From Rebecca billardiae RCC1528 (Eukaryota; Haptophyta): a stretch of DNA of 64,000 nucleotides. Under the pieces are notes generated by a model. That model was given only the letters and a program-made list of their open reading frames with translations. It did no database searches and had not been told where the DNA came from. The position numbers were made by a program, and so were the translations under genes. Each line of letters opens with the position of its first letter. Within the stretch, counting starts at the first letter, position 1. The stretch is from NCBI GenBank assembly GCA_965240325.2, contig OZ251223.1:3100001-3164000 (forward strand). The letters are read 5' to 3'. This document shows, piece by piece, positions 59,944 through 64,000 of the stretch.

Positions 59944-60795
59944 TCAAGCCGCCGACGTAGTGCGCGGCCGATTCACCCGTCGCAGGGCTGCCTCTGCGTC
60001 GGCCAGGACGTACGCGTAGCCAAGCCCAACGGCCCGCTTGCGCACGATGCCTCCGCCGATCAGGTCGCGCTCGATGAAGCGCCAGTCAAGGCGACGCTCC
60101 TCCTTCGACGGGCGCTCAAAGCGTTCGCGTAGATCGCGCTCTGGCATTTCGTTGAACGACTGCCGACGCAGGATGGACACTGCCAGGCGCCGCGCCGCTC
60201 CCACCTCTTTTGCTAGTGCGCCTATGCGCGGGAGGCTCCACACACACGCGTCGCTCGTGCTAGCGTGCCATGCCAAGTAGCCTGCCCTGAGGAGGGCCGA
60301 GCGCACGCCCGCAGCGCGTTCGGGCCCACACAGCTGCGCCAGATCCTCCGCGTGCACAGTGTGGCGGCATGCTGGCACCAATCGATCCGCAGCAAGCACC
60401 AGATCTGCATGCGAGGCGTCGCTCGGGAGGAAGTGCTTGCGAATCGCGTTTGCAAACGCATCGGCGGCAATGATCGCGCACTCGCGCAGCGCTGGGACTT
60501 CTAAGAAGACCAGCGATTCGCGCTTCCGTGCTCGCTCGAGCTCGCGGCCGAGCTCTGTGCCGTCGGTGAGCAGCGCGTAGAGCTGCGACTGCAGCGCAAA
60601 CGGTGGCAGGACATCGGCCATTGCTGGCGGGAACTCGTTCCACAGCGCCTGCAGGATGAGGTCGAAGTCGGAGAGAGAGGCAAGGTGAAGCATGCCATCA
60701 TCCTCGATCACCTCGACGGGCAGCGAATCCGGGCGTTCGACTGTGCGGCGGCGCTTGCGTGGGAATGCCAGCGCGCGCTTGCCATAGGCCGCCAT
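59944..60795 (-). CDS. STK19: STK19-like winged-helix protein
   Basis: 283 residues, start ATG 60795 (MAAYGKRALAFPRKRRRTV), beginning with a basic, nuclear-signal-like segment. The body matches the STK19 pattern of consecutive winged helices: LALQSQLYALLTDGTELGR-type (here FALQSQLYALLTDGTELGRE), LERARKRESLVFLEVPAL, then ALLRAGYLAWHASTSDACVW with SLPRIGALAKEVGAARRLAV, and the C-terminal DWRFIERDLIGGGIVRKRAV then GLGYAYVLADAE, which resembles the human Y-H-V-H-D-L-I-G-A-Q-L-V end. The human protein was first called a kinase but is now regarded as a DNA-binding factor in transcription-coupled repair (established knowledge). No kinase motifs are present here. The assignment is by remembered pattern only, so moderate. 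Confidence 0.65.
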   Translation of the reverse strand: MAAYGKRALAFPRKRRRTVERPDSLPVEVIEDDGMLHLASLSDFDLILQALWNEFPPAMADVLPPFALQSQLYALLTDGTELGRELERARKRESLVFLEVPALRECAIIAADAFANAIRKHFLPSDASHADLVLAADRLVPACRHTVHAEDLAQLCGPERAAGVRSALLRAGYLAWHASTSDACVWSLPRIGALAKEVGAARRLAVSILRRQSFNEMPERDLRERFERPSKEERRLDWRFIERDLIGGGIVRKRAVGLGYAYVLADAEAALRRVNRPRTTSAA

Positions 60796-61170
60796 CCGGT
60801 GCGGACGACAGGTGAGTAGCTACAGTTTACTAAGAATACAGTAAGAGTAGACGCACAGTCGCACACAGCTCAGGGGCCTCAGGCAGGCGAGATTGACAGT
60901 AGGACGGCGACCGTCTGACCGACCTGGGAGGCTGGGACAGGTTCAGCACTACTAGACTCCTCCGCCGTGCCGACGGAATCCGTCTCACAGGCTGCTGCTA
61001 CACACTTCCCACCGTATCAGACTCTGCCAACCAACACGTGAACAGGTTACTGTTATCACAGTCTGAGGTGGAGCGGACCATTGGCACTGGAGGCGGGTGG
61101 CGGCGGTGAGCGACTGCGGCGTGCCACGCGCACATGGCACCAATGCCGGGAGCCAAGAAGAGCGGCCACT
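60796..61170. other. Intergenic region holding a dispersed-repeat copy
   Basis: The dispersed repeat lies at 60821-60900 (ACAGTTTACTAAGAATACAG ... CTCAGGCAGGCGAGATTGAC), only 26 bp upstream of the STK19-like start codon, so it overlaps that gene's promoter or 5' UTR. Confidence 0.6.
60821..60900 (+). repeat. Dispersed CAGGCAGGCGAG / TTTACTA repeat copy
   Basis: Blocks in order: ACAGTTTACTAAGAATA, AGACGCACAG, CACACAGCTCAG, GGCCTCAGGCAGGCGAGATT. It contains small insertions compared with 3174-3226. Confidence 0.7.
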
Positions 61171-61799
61171 TCAGCCTGCGACAGCCATCGCTTTCACGTA
61201 TGCGCGCATTCCCTCGTCAAACTTCTCCCGCGTGACGCCCTTCGGCGTGAGCACGCAGTGCACACCCAACCTGCGCACGTCTGAAATGTTGCTGGGATCA
61301 TCATCGAAAAAGACCATCTGTGAAAACGGCACGCCCGTCTTGCGCTGCAGCTCGCGGAAGTGCCCCTGTTTGCTTCCCTTGTAGATCTCCACGAGCTCGC
61401 CTTTGCCCGCGACGTCCCACATGCTGCTGCCGCGGTCATCGACGACGAACTTTTGCAAGCACTCGCGTGCCCATGCTGGCTCGTCGCTGCGGGATGCAAC
61501 GCCCACCGTCGTGCCCGCCTCGTGCAGCTCGCGCCAGAGTGCGCGCACGTCGCCAAGAAGCTTGACGTTTGTGCCACCCGCCGTTTTCAACGTCGCGGGA
61601 TCCGACGTCTTCGAGAAGGGCGGGCTGTCGCCCCACAGCTGGTACATCTCCGGGTACCTGCCATGTACACGGCGCGCGCTCGCGCGGCACGTCAGGGCGC
61701 CACCGCGCGTCTGGCTCGGCGAGGGCGCGCAGGCACGCACCAGCAGCACGCGTCGAGGTCAAAGACGAACATCGGGGCTGGCCTCGATGCTGCAGCCAT
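61171..61799 (-). CDS. MDP1: Magnesium-dependent phosphatase 1 (HAD superfamily)
   Basis: Exons 61799-61741 and 61657-61171, joined by an 83-nt GTGCGT...GGCAG intron; 181 residues. The splice joins MFVFDLDAC and CWYPEMYQLWGDSPPFSK, giving the HAD nucleophile motif DxD (FDLDACCW) followed by the Y-P-E-M-Y-x-L-W block. Further family motifs are TTVGVASRSDEPAWARECL (motif II, S/R-S), EIYKGSKQGHFRELQRKTG (motif III Lys) and FSQMVFFDDDPSNISDVRRL (motif IV D-D). The length fits the family (about 165-180). MDP1 dephosphorylates protein tyrosine and possibly glycated or sugar-phosphate substrates in the cytosol (family knowledge). The start at MAAASRPAP sits just before the first beta strand, as in homologues. 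Confidence 0.88.
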
Positions 61800-62126
61800 C
61801 GCGACGAGAGAGCGGCTCACGGCCTGGGACGCCAGCAGGCGCATGCAGGCGCGATGGTGAATCGAGACGTCGTGCCCGGCAGGCGCCAAGCCGGCGCAGT
61901 CCGTCAGTCCGGGACCGACCACCCTTGGCCTTGGACCCGTTCGTCACCTGACTGACTCACCACGGCAGCACGGTTCAGTCGGTTGGCGAGACTTATCAGA
62001 GTCGGAGTAAGATCCATGTCAATGACAAAGTGTCACGGTCTAACTCTAGCATGAGTGGGGCGGACGAGCGAGCAACAAGCCGAGTGACCTGAACATCCAT
62101 ACACATATGTGTTCCTGGAATAAGCC
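61800..62126. other. Intergenic region
   Basis: About 330 bp between the MDP1 start and the stop of the membrane protein gene; no motif stands out. Confidence 0.4.
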
Positions 62127-64000
62127 TCAGGCTGTGCGAACCCCTGCCCCTGGCGGCCGAGCCAGGTGCGCCGCGAGCCGCAGCGCACACGCCCACGGCG
62201 CATCGCAGCCAAACCACGCCGCCGTGCACGCGCGCACGCGCGGCGGCGCCCACACAAGCTGCAGCGTGAGCGACGCCGAGGCGAGCGTGCTCGCGACGCG
62301 AAACGCCCGGCGGTAATGGCGCTCAGCGGGCAGCCGCTCGACAGCCGCGGCCGCGATCAGCGCCGCGTGGAAGAGCGACCACGCGAGCGCGAGCACGCGC
62401 GGCTGCCACGAGTGGCTGAGCAGCAGCCGCCATGTGCTGCTCAGCACGACGCCCGCCATCAGCGCCTGGCCCAGCGACTGCGGGAAGCAGTACGCGGCGC
62501 ACGCGCACGCCGCGCCAACGACGAGCGCCGGCAGCAGGCCGCACGTCAACAGCCTCTCCGCATACTCCACCAGCCCGGCGCCGTCGCCCGTCGCAAGCGC
62601 CCACGCGAGCGCTGCCGACGACGGCGGCGCCAGGGTGACGCCCTCGCACTGCTCCGGCTGGAAGGCGCGCAGGCCGGGCACGGAGGCCCACACCGCCGCG
62701 GGCTCGAGCGCACACGCGCTCCACGCCACGCCGACGAGTGCCAGACCCGCCCTCGCGCACGCCCAGAAGAACGCGCCCTCCTCGAGCGCGGCCTCCGAGC
62801 GCTCGCGCTGCGCGCTCGACTCGCGCGCCGCCGTGTCGTGCGCCGCGCGCGCGCTCTCGACGCGCTGCCGGCGCAGCTCGCGCAAGGCGGCGACGAAGGA
62901 CACGGCGAGCTGCTGCTGCTCGCGCGCGCGCGCGGCCTCCTGTGTCTTCGCCTCGCGCCGCGTCGCCTCCTGTGCCTCGAGCTTGCGCAGCCGCTGCGCC
63001 CACTGCTCGCGCCGCGCCGCCCAGATGGGCGTGGCCTGCGCGGCCGCGTCCTCTGCTGAGTAGCCGCTCTCGCGCAGCTCATCGCGGATGGCGGCGACCG
63101 CGCCGGTGAGCTGGCTGGCGTCGAGGCGCTCGCTGAGGTGCGCGGCCTCGGCGCGCGTCGCCTCGAGCGCGCGCTCGTGCTGCAGAGCGGCGCGCGCGTG
63201 GCCGTGCGCCTGCCGGTACGCGCCTTGCAGCTGGGTGGCAAGGCGGCGGGCCTCGTCCGCGCCCGCGCCCGCGTCCGCGCCCGCTGCACTGCTGGGGCTG
63301 CTCAGCCAGCTGCGGCCGTCCAGCACCGCGGCAGCGCTGCTGGCTCCGCCGCCGCAGGCACCTTCGGGCATATCTGAGACGCGGAGATCAGCGTGTGGCG
63401 CGTGAAGCCAGTCGCTGCAACCCGCGCTCGTCGACGAGCTGCTGCTGCATCCGCCGCCGGCGCCGCTCGCGACGAGCGCACGCGACGCTCCGGCCGTCGC
63501 CGACTCGGCGGTGCGGTGGCTGATGGCCGCTGCTCGTGGCGCCAGGCACGTGCACACGTCGTGCTCGACCGCGGCTAGCTGCTCATTCTCGAGCCGCTGC
63601 CGCTTCTCCTCAGCGCCGAGCGCCGCGTTCGCGCGGGCGAGGCGGTCTGAATCCCGCGCACCGTGCGCAGCACGAGCAGCGTCGAGCGCTGCGCAGCGCA
63701 CCGGGTCTGCCCGGCCCAGCGCGGCGCCGATCGCGTACAGCCGGTTCGCCTGCTCAGCTTGCAGACCTCTCCGCTGAGCCAGCTTTAGGAGCGCGACAGC
63801 GCGCCGGCGGCGCCACAGGCGCCCGGCGAACCACCAGCACACGATCACCGTGAGCGGCACGAGGGCGGCCGCTGATGGGGCCAGCGTTTGGCCGTCTGCA
63901 CGCGCGGGCTCAGCCGAGTGACGTGCGTCGCTGCCGATCGGCGAGAAGAGTCGTGCAGAGGTGCCACTTGCGAAGCAGCAGGCGGGCAGCGGCTCGCCCG
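62127..64000 (-). CDS. Coiled-coil multipass membrane protein (5' end beyond window)
   Basis: The frame is open from the window edge to the stop at 62127 (about 624 residues visible); a GTG/ATG near 63860 is not needed because the reading continues upstream in frame. Visible order: a short ectodomain or luminal part, a hydrophobic helix (LVPLTVIVCWWFAGRLW) followed by Arg-rich positive-inside residues, and a long helical, Ala/Glu/Arg-rich coiled-coil region (about 100-375 from the edge, e.g. ATRAEAAHLSERLDASQL, AQRLRKLEAQEATRREAKTQ). Then come about five C-terminal membrane helices (FFWACARAGLALVGVAWSA, LLPALVVGAACACAAYCF, LMAGVVLSSTWRLLL, VLALAWSLFHAALIAAAAV, VASTLASASLTLQLVW). Coiled coil plus five C-terminal membrane helices recalls plant CPR5 nuclear-membrane proteins, but sequence support is weak. 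Confidence 0.6.
   Translation of the reverse strand, partial: GEPLPACCFASGTSARLFSPIGSDARHSAEPARADGQTLAPSAAALVPLTVIVCWWFAGRLWRRRRAVALLKLAQRRGLQAEQANRLYAIGAALGRADPVRCAALDAARAAHGARDSDRLARANAALGAEEKRQRLENEQLAAVEHDVCTCLAPRAAAISHRTAESATAGASRALVASGAGGGCSSSSSTSAGCSDWLHAPHADLRVSDMPEGACGGGASSAAAVLDGRSWLSSPSSAAGADAGAGADEARRLATQLQGAYRQAHGHARAALQHERALEATRAEAAHLSERLDASQLTGAVAAIRDELRESGYSAEDAAAQATPIWAARREQWAQRLRKLEAQEATRREAKTQEAARAREQQQLAVSFVAALRELRRQRVESARAAHDTAARESSAQRERSEAALEEGAFFWACARAGLALVGVAWSACALEPAAVWASVPGLRAFQPEQCEGVTLAPPSSAALAWALATGDGAGLVEYAERLLTCGLLPALVVGAACACAAYCFPQSLGQALMAGVVLSSTWRLLLSHSWQPRVLALAWSLFHAALIAAAAVERLPAERHYRRAFRVASTLASASLTLQLVWAPPRVRACTAAWFGCDAPWACALRLAAHLARPPGAGVRTA

Noticed and set aside
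1-64000. CRISPR arrays, bacterial operons or an integrated viral genome
   Set aside because: No regularly spaced repeats, no Shine-Dalgarno-led gene runs and no capsid, polymerase or integrase motifs were seen. Introns and gene families are eukaryotic.

Overview
Nuclear DNA of a eukaryote, very probably a microbial alga. It is GC-rich (coding third positions about 85-95% G+C), has spliceosomal introns of 83-169 nt, long low-complexity linkers inside proteins, and animal/plant-type families (c-Myb R2R3 factor, long-form tRNase Z, syntaxin-6-type SNARE, PIP kinase, TXNDC9, STK19, MDP1). A haptophyte or a similarly GC-rich alga (pelagophyte, prasinophyte) fits best; the lineage is an inference. 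No prokaryotic operon structure, tRNA, rRNA or CRISPR was found.

Layout. 1-416: start of a secreted protein gene, cut by the window edge. 465-3090: a Mutator-like transposon with 660-bp terminal inverted repeats and a 9-bp target duplication. 3.1-6.6 kb: repeat-rich DNA with a decayed coding stretch. 10780-6692 (-): receptor-like gene A (PA-like ectodomain, multipass membrane region, cytosolic HET/TIR-like domain). 11483-11857: small single-pass membrane protein. 14651-13683 (-): TXNDC9/phosducin-like. 14.6-17.4 kb: a segment bracketed by clusters of a TTAATGTGG motif. 19371-17644 (-) ankyrin protein and 19695-22658 (+) PIP kinase share a short divergent promoter. 23114-24969: Myb factor in three exons. 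29579-25701 (-): receptor-like gene B, paralogue of A. 41984-31669 (-): a 3,350-residue protein with two channel modules, each followed by a cyclic-nucleotide-binding fold and ankyrin repeats. 44052-45329: unknown Pro/Ala-rich protein. 45823-46281: small repeat-domain protein. 49294-46373 (-): tRNase Z. 49482-50384: foldback element. 51.3-52.4 kb: partial gene plus repeats. 54054-53052 (-): Pro-rich cell-surface protein. 57410-54735 (-): 891-residue Cys-cluster protein. 58321-59370: Qc-SNARE. 60795-59944 (-): STK19-like. 61799-61171 (-): MDP1 phosphatase. 62127-64000 (-): coiled-coil multipass membrane protein, cut by the window edge.

Several products could sit in membrane signalling: two receptor-like proteins, a cyclic-nucleotide-regulated two-module channel, a phosphoinositide kinase carrying a thioredoxin-like insert, and a Golgi/endosomal SNARE. 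This grouping is by theme only; there is no evidence of co-regulation. The best candidates for something undescribed are the PA-like/multipass/HET-TIR receptor pair, the two-module channel with non-canonical pores, and the PIP kinase/thioredoxin fusion. Twelve introns could be placed exactly; nine use a GTGCGY donor instead of GTRAGT.
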